Notes under the pieces: model-generated | What the model was told of the DNA's origin: nothing | Database searches by the model: none | Seen by the model: the letters and a program-made list of their open reading frames with translations, nothing else | Assembly: GCA_009760855.2 (NCBI GenBank) | Contig: WPIO01000002.1 | Span: forward strand, 7,620,001 to 7,684,000 | Length of the DNA: 64,000 bases | Origin: Cristatella mucedo | Taxonomy: Eukaryota; Bryozoa; Phylactolaemata; Cristatellidae | Direction of reading: 5' to 3' | Shown: in pieces, positions 51,446 through 62,569 of the stretch | Numbering within the stretch: the first letter of the stretch is position 1 | How the letters are laid out: each line of letters starts with the position of its first letter | Translations under genes and position numbers: made by a program

Positions 51446-51849
51446 ATTAGCGGCATATTATTGATTTTTTAAGGTCGTCTACAGTTTTTAAGATCTAAAA
51501 ATAGCTTTTCTTTAGCTCATCGCTGATGTTGTGTGCACCTGCGACTTCTGCTGTAATTAGCCAAGCGCTTGACACTAATGCACACGCCTCACCTGTGGCC
51601 AATAGTTAAGCCATTTAAGCAGTGCAGAGTCAGGCCACTAATGCAGTTATATTTCGTATCGTCTGCTGCGATTAATCGAGCTCTCATACATTTGCCCGTT
51701 GAGAGGAATAAAAGAGAGTCTCGTTACCGCGAACGAGCGCCCGCTGTGTCTCCGTGAGACTCCTACTAGAACAGCCGCAGTAAACTTTAGCCAAGACCGT
51801 GAAACTCGCCACGGTGAACCGTTGCCTTAAGTTCCTATTAGAACACTAG

Positions 51850-52371
51850 CACTACGCCCTAGTGGTCCTGGAAAGTCTCAGCTGAAAATGAATGGGATGT
51901 TTTATGGAATGGTGAACTACGACACTTGCATAAAAATTGCTTCTTGCGTCGACCAAAACTATACCGAGGACAAAGGTCTATGATGGATGGAATTTCTAAA
52001 ATTTCTAAATCCATCTTTGGATAAACTGATTCTATGAGATGCCAGAAGTTGATTCATATAGAAACTGTAAAAATCTAGTTGTGCTTGATGACCTAATGAA
52101 CTGAAAATCAAGCAAAGGTCATAGACTATTTTACAAGAAGCCGACTTATAGGACTGAATATATTTTATATAGCACAAGGATTAACGAGTATCCTCAGGAG
52201 AGAAATCAGGAATAATGTTAACGTGATAGTAATCTTTAAGCAACATTCTACTGACATTGAGTACATCAGAGAAGAATATGTAGGTGACATTGACAGCAAG
52301 ATGTTTATGACTTGGGTAAACTCGCGTGCTCGAGAATGGTACGGTTACTGTGTAATTGACTTGTTTAAGTA
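51850..52371 (+). pseudogene. A32/FtsK-type genome-packaging ATPase remnant
   Basis: The P-loop PSGPGKSQL is at 51858-51884. About 200 bases on, in another frame, Walker B is NLVVLDDLMN (near 52072-52101). Then comes an open piece with FYIAQGLTSILRREIRNNVN, VIVIFKQHSTDIEYIREEY and YGYCVIDLFK to the stop at 52369-52371. This order (P-loop, hydrophobic-DD Walker B, 'TQ' sensor, R-N-N arginine region) is that of the packaging ATPases of Polintons and nucleocytoplasmic large DNA viruses. Two or more frame changes disrupt it. Confidence 0.75.
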
Positions 52372-52753
52372 AAACCGAATCACAAGGATGCTTTGGACTG
52401 TTGATAGCACGGGAATCAATTAATTACAATATTTAATGAAAGAGCTCCTTAAGTATAGAAAAGTTTTCCACGGAAATATTCGCTCTAACCAAAGTATTCC
52501 TTTAAAAACCAATTTAATAGAAATAATTAATAAAAAGGATACAGGAAAATTACCCATGGAATTAGGGAAATTGTTGAAAACGTAGATGAAGGTAATACAA
52601 ATCAAATATTATCCAAGTTATTTTTAGTATTGACAGATACCAAAAGTTAATTCACTCCAAGAGGTAAAAATTGCAATTTATGTTATCAGAACACTTTAAA
52701 AAAATTGGTAAGTGAACAACTTGAAGAACTTGACAAAGAAAAAAAAACTCCTT

Positions 52754-52861
52754 TGGGGGTTGAACGACCTTTTCACAGGGGTCGCCTGTGGCCTTGGGGG
52801 TTGCAAAAACATGAGGAACTGTATGAAAGGGTCGCGGCATTAGGAAGGTTGAGAACCGCTG
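52754..52861 (+). mobile_element. hAT-type MITE, partial
   Basis: It contains gggttgaacgaccttttcacaggggtcgcc and ends ggttgagaaccgctg, matching the Charlie-like MITE at 37992-38154 in inverted internal arrangement. The left terminus is truncated. It is inserted in the Polinton-like element downstream of the ATPase. Confidence 0.75.
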
Positions 52862-52946
52862 GCCTAGGACCTTTGGAGCTAAAGCTTCTGTCGCCAACGG
52901 TCTTTAAGCAGAGGAATTGAACAGCTAATTTATTGTCCAGGGGCAT

Positions 52947-53590
52947 ATGGAGGCTGAAACTGGTGCAGCAGTCCAACTAGTTATGGAGGAGCCAAGCCGC
53001 CTCGATCCTTGTGGGTCAGCAAATAGAACTTATGATGAAATGTATGGCAAAACTGAAAAAGATGATTATTTTGGTAATAGATTCTTTGTAGGCATTGGCA
53101 ATAAAATAATTATGCAAGTAGCTGGAGACTATTCAGTGCTCCTTGGTAGTAACGCTGCAGGCGTTAAACATGGTACGGGAGATACCCTCGGATTTGTCGC
53201 TAAGGAACAAATATCAATTGAGGCTGATATGGTTGCTGGAACGCTATTTGAAGTAGAAAAAGCAATCTATCTCTCTGGAATATAAAAAGCTAGGAACGAG
53301 CTGGTAGTTCCCTATAATAAAGCTGTAGCTACAATTAGTGTTAACTGTGTCTTGGTAAATCCAGAACTGAATTATGTAGAAGATAAATCTGGTTTTCTTG
53401 TTGTGCTGTTCATTATATATGATGGACGTTGCCGATATTAATCCCGGTGAACAAATTGATATTCATATTCCAAATGCCATGTTTTAACCAACAAGAGGAG
53501 AAATAAAACCAGTCAGTTCTTTAAAGGTTTCCATAACAGATCAAAATTGGAATCTAGTTAAAGCAGATTCTGATATTTGTTTAGAATAGA
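52947..53590 (+). pseudogene. Unrecognised structural-type gene remnant
   Basis: An open piece at 52947-53285 (including FFVGIGNKIIMQVAGDYSVL and GTGDTLGFVAKEQISIEAD) is followed by further protein-like frames. These include ELVVPYNKAVATISVN and, after a frame change, DINPGEQIDIHIPNAMF. The Gly/Val/Ile-rich beta-like composition and its place between ATPase and capsid remnant suggest a minor capsid or penton-type protein. This is inference; the family is not recognised. Confidence 0.4.
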
Positions 53591-53611
53591 AATTTTTTTA
53601 ATAGTATAGAG

Positions 53612-53806
53612 ATGGTAAGTTACGCTCGTCAAGGTCATAATAAGATAACAGGAGGGAAGTATTTGAGTTCCAGACATGAAACTGAAACTGTAGTAGCGTC
53701 AGTCGTCGGGTCTAGCGTTCTTGATAATGTCATCGATGGGGTTGGTAAAGGAGCGTCTGTAGTTGCTGGAATGACAGACCTAAGTGTAAATATTGCAATA
53801 AAGTAA
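53612..53806 (+). CDS. Small intact frame in the Polinton-like element
   Basis: 64 codons from ATG to TAA, with a charged N-terminus (SYARQGHNKITGGKYLSSRH) and a Val/Gly/Ala-rich second half (GVGKGASVVAGMTDL). Small proteins with a Gly/Ala hydrophobic segment are usual in this part of Polintons. The function is unknown. Confidence 0.35.
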   Translation: MVSYARQGHNKITGGKYLSSRHETETVVASVVGSSVLDNVIDGVGKGASVVAGMTDLSVNIAIK

Positions 53807-53811
53807 TTAAA

Positions 53812-54049
53812 ATGCCACATGCTCAAAAGATTTTGGAGCTTCAGACTAAAAAAGAGAAGGTAGACCAAGAGTAAATGCAGAAGCTTCGAGAACTTGGTGG
53901 GGGCAGAAAAAGGTCGTAAGAGAGATGAGCGATATGAGCGTGAGAGACAGAATAAAGATGTAAAGACTACGACCGTAAGACTGAAGATTGATCTTGAGAT
54001 CAAAAGAGCTATGGTAGAAAAAGCGAGTAAAAAGAAAAGGAAGAGATAG
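53812..54049 (+). pseudogene. Lys/Glu-rich coiled-coil-like frame, broken
   Basis: It begins ATG 6 bases after the previous stop (PHAQKILELQTKKEKV), is broken by stops at about 53872 and 53917, and continues in charged sequence ending EKASKKKRKR. It may be a small basic or nucleic-acid-binding protein. The family is unknown. Confidence 0.35.
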
Positions 54050-54079
54050 CTAGGTATTATGAAACACCTAGCTATCTTA

Positions 54080-55195
54080 TTATGAACTATCAGTACCGAG
54101 TTTTATCAGACAACTGGAAATAAGCTCAATACCATCACGAATAAGCTAGCTACGTTTACTGTACCCGAAGAACAAAAATGTTTTATGCTTTGTCAATCTC
54201 TTACTTACTTATTGGTCAACTTCAAGTACAGACTGCTGCTAATGGAGCTTATGCGGCGCCAACAAGAAACTTAGCTCTAGACTACTTAACAATGCTGGCG
54301 CTTGGCTATTTATCACGATGAAGATCCGGTATGATAAACATCCGGGGCAGAATACATTGAAAGTATTTCACTGCTTCAAGGACCTGAAACAGTATCAACT
54401 CTTATGGGTCTTCTGACTTCTCCAAGTGACTATACAGAAGGAATCGAACAGAATGACCTGCAACTTGATGAAAAAAGATGAAGCAAGTTCTAATAATAAA
54501 AATAATAACCTGATAAAGCACTCTCAGAGAACTCAATCTCTTTCTAAGCGCTTTACATTTGCTGCAAAGGAAACGCGATTGAATGGGGAGTAATATCATG
54601 CTTGATAAACAACATGAATAACACGGTTAGGGTGACATGCACAAAGTCAGCATATAAGTGTGGTTAGTGGCAGCATGCGCAGAGTCAGCACGCATAAGCA
54701 CGTGAAAGACGAATCACAGGAACCCACTAAATACTGTAATAAATAGGTGGGTTTTTAATTTCTTTTTAAATGTCAAGGGTTGTCGTGACGGAAGTCGAAA
54801 GTGAGTTTCAGGCTTTGGGAGCATACGAAATAAATGCACGGTCTCCAAAGGATTTGAAGTTCTGTAGATGTTATGGCAAATGGTCTGGGAAATAATACAA
54901 CACTTGCACTGTTTCAACTGCAGCAGCTACGAATAACATTGGGTTTATGTTTTGAAGGAGACTTAGAAATAGCTTAGTTGATAATGCTGGAACTTTCAGT
55001 AACCCATTGCAGTTGTCTATATTGCTTGGATTTTGTGCAGACATGAACAGAATTCTTTATAACATTTCTTATACAATTGAATTATCTAGAGTTGTTGGAT
55101 ATGATTATGATGCTATTATGACTGACACAAGTGGAATTCAGAATGATCAGCCAAGTGGGAAAGCCCGAGGGGTGAGGAGATATGCCCCACCCCTA
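54080..55195 (+). pseudogene. Probable major capsid protein remnant, split by a repeat
   Basis: The first part (54080-54480) has NKLATFTVPEEQKCFMLCQS and NGAYAAPTRNLALDYLTMLA in changing frames. The second (54955-55170) has SNPLQLSILLGFCADMNRIL and a following ELSRVVGYDYDAIM. The order 'iPLxxlxGFcxDyxxilyxxxhxieLxRxxxDxDAi' is a recurrent block in Polinton/adintovirus double-jelly-roll capsid proteins. A dispersed repeat (54495-54860) splits it, and the C-terminal third is missing. The assignment is by recalled motif and needs a profile search. Confidence 0.55.
54490..54865 (+). repeat. Longest copy of the dispersed TAA/AAGCGCC repeat
   Basis: It contains the core (cctgataaagcactctcagagaactcaatc), the GCGCTTTACATTTGCTGC block, and an extra 3' part (ggagcatacgaaataaatgcacggtctccaaag). 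The 3' part is shared with 30150-30345. The copies together outline an element of at least 370 bases. Confidence 0.8.
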
Positions 55196-55230
55196 TAGGA
55201 GTTATCTACCTCACAGCACATTTATTGATA

Positions 55231-56043
55231 CAGTAGTACCTCGGCTTACGTGTGTCTCGACACACGAATGTTTCGAGATACGAGCTGTCTCTCGGCCGAT
55301 CTTTTTTTGCTTTGAGTTACGAGCTAAAATTCGGGTTACGAGCCAGCTTCAGATATTCCACCGCTAGTTGCAGGAGCTAACGTCACACTGCCTCTGGTTA
55401 CTCAAGCCAATAAGGGTAGGACTGCGACGAAATTCCGTTGCAAGACGCTGCCCTGCGACCCGGGTGTGACGCCTAGCGCTGGCCTTCCAGACAGACTCGA
55501 GCGAGCCATCGTGGTGCTTGGGTGCACAGGATCGTTAGACTGCGGTGTTAAATCCGACTACGGCAGGAACAGCTAAGTATGTACCGTACTCTATTTAGGC
55601 AATTATATCATTGTGTGAGAGTTCATCGCAAAACTGATGACAATCGCCGCGTCCGCGTTAAGGCCCGGCCAATAAACTGAAAGCGAGAAAAGCCCGGCGA
55701 AAAAACAATAATCGGTGAATAAAATGTATATATCCATTTCAGCGATTCTCCTCTCACTCTAGCATCTTCAAGTCATCTGATCTCCAAGCTACTCCTGTGC
55801 ATAAGGATTAATAAAACCTGTTTATTGCAAGATATATTATTGTATCATTTTAAAAATAATATTCGTTATTTATAAGTACAATTTTTAATTTAAAAACGTG
55901 TGACAAAAAATCGCAGTGTCTTTTGGGGGACACCGGAACGGATTCGTGGCATTTCAATGGGGAAAATTGATTTGACGTTCGAGTAATTTGAGTTACGAGC
56001 TCCTGTACGGAACGAATTAAACTCGTAAGCGAAGGTACCACTG
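55231..56043. mobile_element. Tigger/pogo-type non-autonomous DNA transposon
   Basis: Left end CAGTAGTACCTCGGCTTACG follows a TA. The right end is its inverted match (reverse complement CAGTGGTACCTTCGCTTACG), with further inverted similarity inward (cgagatacgagct / gagttacgagct). Length is about 813 bases with no transposase frame. The right TA duplication has decayed to TT. Confidence 0.88.
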
Positions 56044-57079
56044 TTGCTCCCAAATACTAATCGAACGATCAACATGCAAATTGGCACAAACAACACGGGT
56101 AAAATGAGCTATCTTTTGATGTAACCATAGCTGTTGTGATGACCCTGAGATGGCTTTTAAAAGTCAAGATCAAGTTTTCAGCTGACAGCCAAACATCGCT
56201 TCTTGGTCATCCAACAGATTCATCGCAATGCATTTTAGAAACATGCCAAACATCTCAAAAGATGCAGGACACTTTTGCTTACCCTACTGTTTACCTAAAA
56301 AATAAATAAAATTCTTTTATGTTAAAAATCACATTACTAAGCAAAAGTTGATCATGTGATATTGAAGGACAGTGGCGCTATACTTACTTGACATGCAACC
56401 AAACTGAGGGATGTTAGGGTAGGAAAAGTCAACTAGAGCACATATTCAAAATTTCAAGTCGATGTGGCGACAACTGGCCAAGCTGTAGCGTCTCAAAGGT
56501 GCAAGGCCCAGCTGTTCAAGAAGCACAGTCAAAGTTACCAGCTCATAGCTCAACCAGCTGGCAGCACAAACCTTTATCTCAAAAAGTCTATAACCGTCGT
56601 AACTTGCTGCTAATACTGTCAATACATCTTTCTGGAGGAGCTCAGAGTCCAAGCTGTCACCATGGAAGATGAAAATGAGGTGGTTGACCGTCCTCCTGCC
56701 AGCATTCATCATTGCAGCCTCCAGAGCCCAAACCACAAGCTTAGGCAATTGCAAAGACATCCAACGACCAGGAGACAATCGACAACCAATTAGGTAACAA
56801 GCTGGCATGTATTAGCAGCCAGCGCTTCGGAATTAACAGAAAATTGCCTTGAAAAGGGCATTTTCCGGTCTTCAATAAAGGCAATCTCTCGGCTCTGACC
56901 AAGACAGTACACAGTGGCAGACAGGCACATGATCAATACAGTGCGATTGCTAGCAGCTGGGCAATGAGCAGCAACTAACAGTAAAGTCCTGCACCTGCTA
57001 GGTAATTTTCATCTCGATCTTTATCCTTTTTGACCATGTTCGCACTTGCATTCCCTTTTTTCATCCTGCATTTTGCCTT
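56044..57079. other. No clear gene; one minus-strand frame at 56446-56808
   Basis: The minus frame of 120 codons (VVWALEAAMMNAGRRTVNHL) is not recognised. It lies just downstream of the Mutator-like remnant on the same strand and may be its C-terminal continuation. Confidence 0.35.
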
Positions 57080-57600
57080 CGCTTTAGCATGACTGATGCT
57101 GCGCTCAGCATACTCATTCACGATGGCATCCATCCGATTCTCGATCTCAATTCATAATCTTTGAAAAACTGGCATACGACCATTCATTACCTGATTTTTA
57201 AAGACAGCCATCATCCGTCGCAAGACATACAGAGTCAATGCCCGCGTACTTGGTCTTGGGGCACTCCATCCATAATATATAGTGTAGTGCCGCATTCTGA
57301 TTTTGAGTCAGGCCATGTAAATACTTGCTACGCCACGTGTCCTCCAACTGCGGTCTAGGCCAACTGTAATATCAGTTGATCTCACTTAATTTCGCTTAAT
57401 TTCCTCATGCACCGATTTCACGATTGACTCCTTCGTCGCTCCCTTCATTACATGAACTATATCTTGCACACATTTTGTGAAAGTTAGAGGTGGGAGAGGC
57501 TCAGGCAAATCTAATAACCCGCAAAATGTATCTAACTCAGCTCTCCATAAACCAACGCTCCGTCCAGCATTTGTCATTTGCACATTCGGCGAGTGCACGA
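57080..57600 (-). pseudogene. Mutator-like transposase remnant
   Basis: The minus-strand frame at 57598-57386 has AELDTFCGLLDLPEPLPPLT. After a frame change comes a VGLDRSWRTRGVASIY piece. Together they fit the Mutator-like transposase domain common in aquatic invertebrates (FC..M.LP.P...., then D-G-T-W-Q-x-R-G around the first catalytic Asp). Here the catalytic-site text is LDRSWRTRG, so Asp is kept and G is replaced by R. Stops interrupt it. Confidence 0.55.
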
Positions 57601-57705
57601 TGCATTGCTAACGAAACTCCGCTGCTTCAGAGTTTAGCTCTGGTTTCGCATCCTTCGATGTTATAGCGTAGTTATAAAGTGGGTTTTTGAACTATCCGGG
57701 GCTTT

Positions 57706-58050
57706 TTAGGGGTGGGCATGCCACCTACCGCTAAGCGTACACGCGGCGTATTTTGAGCCCGCCCGACAGCATGCGACCCGCTCAGTTCCCCAACGCTGCT
57801 CACCCGATTGCTCAATTCCCTTAAGCTGCCGCATTAAAACTAGCTGCATCGCGGCATGCACCCAAGGCGCCATCCGCGTTACTCGAAACAGAACGACGTG
57901 GACGAGACATAGCGAACTTAACTCACGCTGGCGGACGAAATCTCGAAGCATGTCGAATACGGTGAGGCACCGAGAGCCGAGAGGAACGGAAACGGATGTA
58001 AGTTTGCTGGGATGCATCCAGTTCATAGGTACAGCCTTCGTACCTACCAC
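57706..58050 (-). other. Open frame, 114 codons, unrecognised
   Basis: A Cys/Val/Leu-rich minus-strand frame just upstream of the Mutator-like remnant. It may be the N-terminal part of the same element or chance. There is no domain I can name. Confidence 0.25.
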
Positions 58051-58383
58051 CTTATCCGGCGGCTTCGCTAGGCTGCTTAGATACGCATCCGTCGCGTGAG
58101 AAGCAATATCTCTTCTTGGATATCATAATCAAAATAACCTTACCGTTTCGATGTCCTTACTGTCTGGCTGCTAAATTCTTGGTGGAATTACGATTTTGCA
58201 CATACGAGCCGTAAATGGGGAAGCCAAGCCGCTACGCTGCTCGCGTATTTCAATCGGTAAGGATGTTCAAACTTGGACCTTCCATTACGAGCACTCCAAC
58301 ACTATTCACATTTAAAAAATTGAATCCATTGTTCATTCCTATTACTCACTGAACTTTTGAAAATACAGACTTGCTTTTTTATA

Positions 58384-60816
58384 CAGTTGCCTCCAGCTAA
58401 AGTACACAGCCGTTTAAGTGTAGGCGCTCAGGCTCGGGAAGGCGGCACGACGTAGAACGAACCCCCACATGGGAGCTGTGGTACTGACGGCGGCAGCTGT
58501 ATTTTATCGTACGCAGGCAAACGCGAGAGAGTGAGGGTACATACGGATGTAGAAGCCGCCCTCTAACCAGCTACGGAGCGCCAGAGTAGAGAAGAGAAGA
58601 GAATGTGGGTGAGAGGGAGAGATAGAGAGGAGGGATTTCGTCCACACAGGCCGGTGGACAGGCAGAACGGTTCTCACTGCAGGACTAGTGGGTCACACGA
58701 CCACAGCTGACCCGTTCTAATTGAATCCAGCTTAGTTAGCCGATGCTGTCCAACTGCAGCGCCTATTGAGGTGGGGCTCAGCACGCCAGTTGGCCGGGCT
58801 GAGTGGTGTGAGTCCGGCTGGGGCGGAGCAACATTGCGGGCGTGGCCACGCCCACATAAGTACGCATTCCGGTTAAGTACGCATATTTCCCCCTAAAATT
58901 CTGGGTTCAAGATTTATTAGTTAAACATGTCATGAATCGTCATTTGGGGCAGGTTTTTAAGTTTCTTGCGTTTGGCTTTGAGGGAGACTGCCCGGATCTT
59001 GCTCTGATAGGATTCAAACGATTTTTAAGACCGTTGAACGTATCATCAGCTTCAATTTGAACTTCAGAGCAGAGCAGCTAATCCTCGATGTCGAAAGCCT
59101 GCTTATAAAGGGGTTTGAACCCCTTAAATACAACTCCACTTTCTAAACCGGCATTGAGATCTTGAGGATTAACGCCATCATCATCATCATCATCCATCAC
59201 ACTTTCAACAGTCTTCATATACTCCAAAAGCTCGTCAACATCTTCTAATACTGCAGCAATATATTCTTCGTTGGCCTCGTCATCAACGTGAACGAGGTCT
59301 TCCTGTTCTGATGAAGCGATAGCTAAATTCAATGCTTCGAAAGCCTTCGAAAGTTTGGTGCCCACATCTTCAACATTGCTATAGGCCTCCAGTTCTGGTT
59401 CTAAAGTCATTAGTTCGGCCTTAACAAAAGCATTTTTGATCGAACTTGGCGAAACAAAATCCCAGGCTTCTTTCACATAACTGACAGCATCAAGCAGTTG
59501 CGCTAGAATCCCGTAAAAGACCCCTGCACCTCTCGTCGAAATCTTCGCCTTTAATCTTTCTTTCAACTTTTCGTCTCCTCGTCAAGCTCGTAGAAGTCAA
59601 GAACATCCTTGAGATACAAATATTTGTATCGCTTTTGGCCTCAACATGTCCCGGAGCGTTGTCCATCAGCAATAGAACTTGACGTCCTGTTCGTTTTTTT
59701 CTCTTCTGGAAAAAACACCGCATTGAACCACTTCCAACAGGTTCCTACATCCGTCCAAGCTTTCGCTTTATTGAAATAAGGAGCTGGCCAACGTTGGTCC
59801 TTAATAAAAGCTGGTTCTTTGGGTTTTCCGATCAAAGCTCAAGGAATTTTGTGATTTCCGGTAGTGTAGGCTCAAACAATCAGAGAAACTCAATATTTTG
59901 CCTTCTTTTTGCCTCTAGAGGTTGAACTATCCTCGTATGGCATTAGAAGACTATATATTGGAATCAATCTAAAAAACAAACCGGTATCGTCCATTTTCTA
60001 GACATTTTCTTGGTCATATTGCTGAATAATCGCGTAAAGATTTTCCAAAGCAGCTAGCAATTCCGGATCGTTCTTGTTGACTTGTGCTCCCTCACCGTGA
60101 AGGAGAATATTCTGCAATCCACGCCGAACTCTGAATCGACTTTACCATTGCCAAGATGCTTCAAAATCTGATTCCGGAATTGAGAGGCTGGAAGCAATGC
60201 TTTTCGCTTTGGCTATGACGAGGGATGGCGTTACAGGAAGGCTGGCACGACGCATTATGTCTATCCAGACAAAAAGCATGTCCTCAAGCTCCCTAAGTCG
60301 TCCAACTGATGCTCAAAAAGTCTTCTCATTAGCACCTTAAGTCATCAGGGCAGATCGTTCTTGGATCGCTTCCCGGTTCTCCCAAATCTTTCGGATGGCG
60401 CCTTCACTAACGTCATACTCCCGCGCTATGGCTCTCTTACTGGGAGCAAACGCTTTGCTTAGCTTCGAGATTATTTCGCAGTGTTGAGACTCGTTGAGGC
60501 GCTTGCAGTTTGGTTTCCTTGAAATCGTAGCAAAATTGAAGCTGTAAGGAACGGGGCAGGTTTAAGAAACGAGACAGGAAAAATCGAAGGACAAACAGAA
60601 AGCGGAAATAGGGAAACGCGAGGCAAGTCAATAAAAAACAACACGTATGTTGAATGAATCTGTCAGATCGTGTGTGCGCGTCGCAATACACACCGTGCTG
60701 CCCGATACTGGCAAGCGCTCCAGAAAGTTCGCGGCATACCAAAAAGTACGCACCTACCCGCTAAGTACGAACGAACTTTGCAGGTTCAAGTTCCGTACTT
60801 AAACGGGAGACTACTG
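58384..60816 (-). mobile_element. Tigger element, about 2.4 kb, with terminal inverted repeats
   Basis: The left end CAGTTGCCTCCAGCTAAAGTAC (preceded by TA) and the inverted right end (reverse complement CAGTAGTCTCCCGTTTAAGTAC) agree at about 17 of the first 22 positions. The transposase lies between them on the minus strand. Copies of the sub-terminal motif ttaagtacgca also occur internally at 58855-58890. The right TA duplication is not intact. Confidence 0.85.
59078..60550 (-). pseudogene. Tigger (pogo/CENP-B-like) DDE transposase, decayed
   Basis: In order on the minus strand: an N-terminal HTH with KRAIAREYDVSEGAIRKIW (about 60440-60380); the first catalytic block MDDTGLFFRLIPIYSLLMPY (near 60000-59935); IGKPKEPAFIKDQRWPAPYF and FNKAKAWTDVGTCWKWFN (59835-59720); the second catalytic block VLLLMDNAPGH (about 59670-59640); and a long acidic C-terminal region ending FKGFKPLYKQAFDIED. 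The C-terminal 162 codons are open (59566-59078). Stops and frame changes elsewhere mean it is inactive. Confidence 0.85.
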
Positions 60817-62080
60817 CATATGTTCGGGTGTGTTACAGCTAACTCTGCGAGAACTGTTGTTGGAACTCCTAATAACAAACACGGTGTATCACTTCCGGTT
60901 TGTAGAGGTTTAAACATGGTGTAGATTTTTTATTTTTTGCATTTGTTCCTGAATTTTTCAATCGTCAAAAATTGGGATTGAACTTGCAACATATAATCCT
61001 ACTGAAAGAAAGAAATTAAATTTCGACCCATTTTTTATACTTTCCCCCACACTTACCACACATTTAGTTACCTCAAAAGGTGAATTTCTAACATATGAAG
61101 ATGTTGAGTTAAGAATTATTAAGCCAAGTTTATTTGTTTAACTATGCAATTCATAAACTTCATCATTATCCATACATAATGTTTCATCAACACTTTCTCT
61201 TATAATAATCCAACTCATATTATAATAAATAACATTTTTAGTTTAATAGGGTTTTTCATAATATTAAGTAAATAAAATAAAACTTAATTAAGTAACCCAA
61301 GTATATTTTCTAACGTAAGTTGTCTAAATTTCTCTTTGGATGTTGCGGCAATTTAATTTCTATAGAAAAAAGCAGTATTTACCATTGCATCTATAATTTC
61401 TAAAGGGATGTCGGAGTAGTTGGATTTTTGCAATAAATCTGTAAGATTTAAAATATGTTTCTGGGCAGAGTAATATATATATATATATATTATATATATG
61501 TATATATTATATATATATATATGAAATATATATATATATTATCTTCTGTAGAGTGTCCATCTCCTATGTATTAACTTTTTTATTCCTTCTTAATGATCTT
61601 TAAGGCCTCAATTTGAATCTCTATAAGGATAAAAAAGAACATTCTCTACAATGTTACTAACGTTTATTTAATTCTTTCGCTTGTGGTTCAATATCCTTCT
61701 TTATCTGCTGCTTTAATTTATCTGTGCGTTGCTTTTTATTTCCAGGTTCATATCATAATTAACCTTTATAAGACTTTAATTTGTTAAAATATGTACTAAT
61801 GTTCTCTCCTTCTTTTCTTTCAACAATATTAGGATTACCTCAATTGTCAATTGATAAATTAGAAGATCTGTAATGCAGTCTATATAGCTATACAAAATAA
61901 GGATAATTAAAGTTCATATCTGAATCCATGATTTATACTAAAAAAATACACTTAATACAAAAAATATTAGCACATAAAATTATTGCGGGAGCGTTGTATA
62001 AAAATATCACTCCTGAATGTTACCTGCAGTAGTGTAATTGGTGACTTACTTAAGAACCTACCTGCAAAAATTTTAATAAA
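60817..62080. other. AT-rich segment of unknown origin
   Basis: Composition resembles the Polinton-like block. A broken plus frame (about 60975-61140) includes GIELATYNPTERKKLNFDPF and LVTSKGEFLTYEDVELRIIK. A minus stretch near 61930-61680 is also protein-like. Neither is recognised. It may be a fragment of another virus-like element. It includes an AT dinucleotide tract at 61470-61545. Confidence 0.4.
61470..61545 (+). repeat. (AT)n tract
   Basis: Imperfect, partly self-complementary AT dinucleotide repeat. Confidence 0.9.
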
Positions 62081-62495
62081 AAATGTGCTGCATATAAATC
62101 CCACACCTGGATGGGAGCCACCACGGTGCAAACGAAGTGAGCGCCAGGTGGGGACCAGCCATTTGTGGGATTTACATACAACGTGGTTCGGTTCCCTCAA
62201 CTTTAAAACCCTCACTAGTTCGGGTAGAGGCACAACGCGTGTAGCGTGCAGAGACCTGAAGCTAACAGTGTGCCAACGATAAAAACACAGCGCTTGAGAT
62301 TCTGATATAGTAACAAAACTGTAATAGTAAAAGACCAACAATAGCGTGTATTTTACGGCTGAGACACCCAGGTGACTTCCAGCCGACTCGCTAACGGCTC
62401 ACAGCAGCTCACACTCAGCGCTACATTCACCAACTAGCAGACAGTTGCTCCATGAGAGCGATTAGCAGCAATCAGGCACAAGCCTGATATAGTAT

Positions 62496-62569
<74 letters not shown>

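Larger units (their letters stand above)
39830..55195. mobile_element. Decayed Polinton/Maverick-type (adintovirus-like) element
   Basis: A 15-kb AT-rich block, within the usual Polinton size range. It holds remnants of protein-primed PolB (+), an A32/FtsK packaging ATPase (+), an adenain-like protease (-), a probable major capsid protein (+) and a phage-tail-fibre-like gene (-). Every gene is broken by stops and frame changes. Inserted into it are a hAT MITE, dispersed repeats and a GC-rich block. I found no integrase, and no inverted repeat joining the two ends; both borders are approximate, set by composition. The capsid remnant breaks off at about 55170, so the right end is probably lost. 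Confidence 0.8.

Noticed and set aside
62090-62290. Possible small gene on either strand at 62.0-62.3 kb
   Set aside because: Frames overlap on both strands and their translations match nothing I know; there is no supporting signal.
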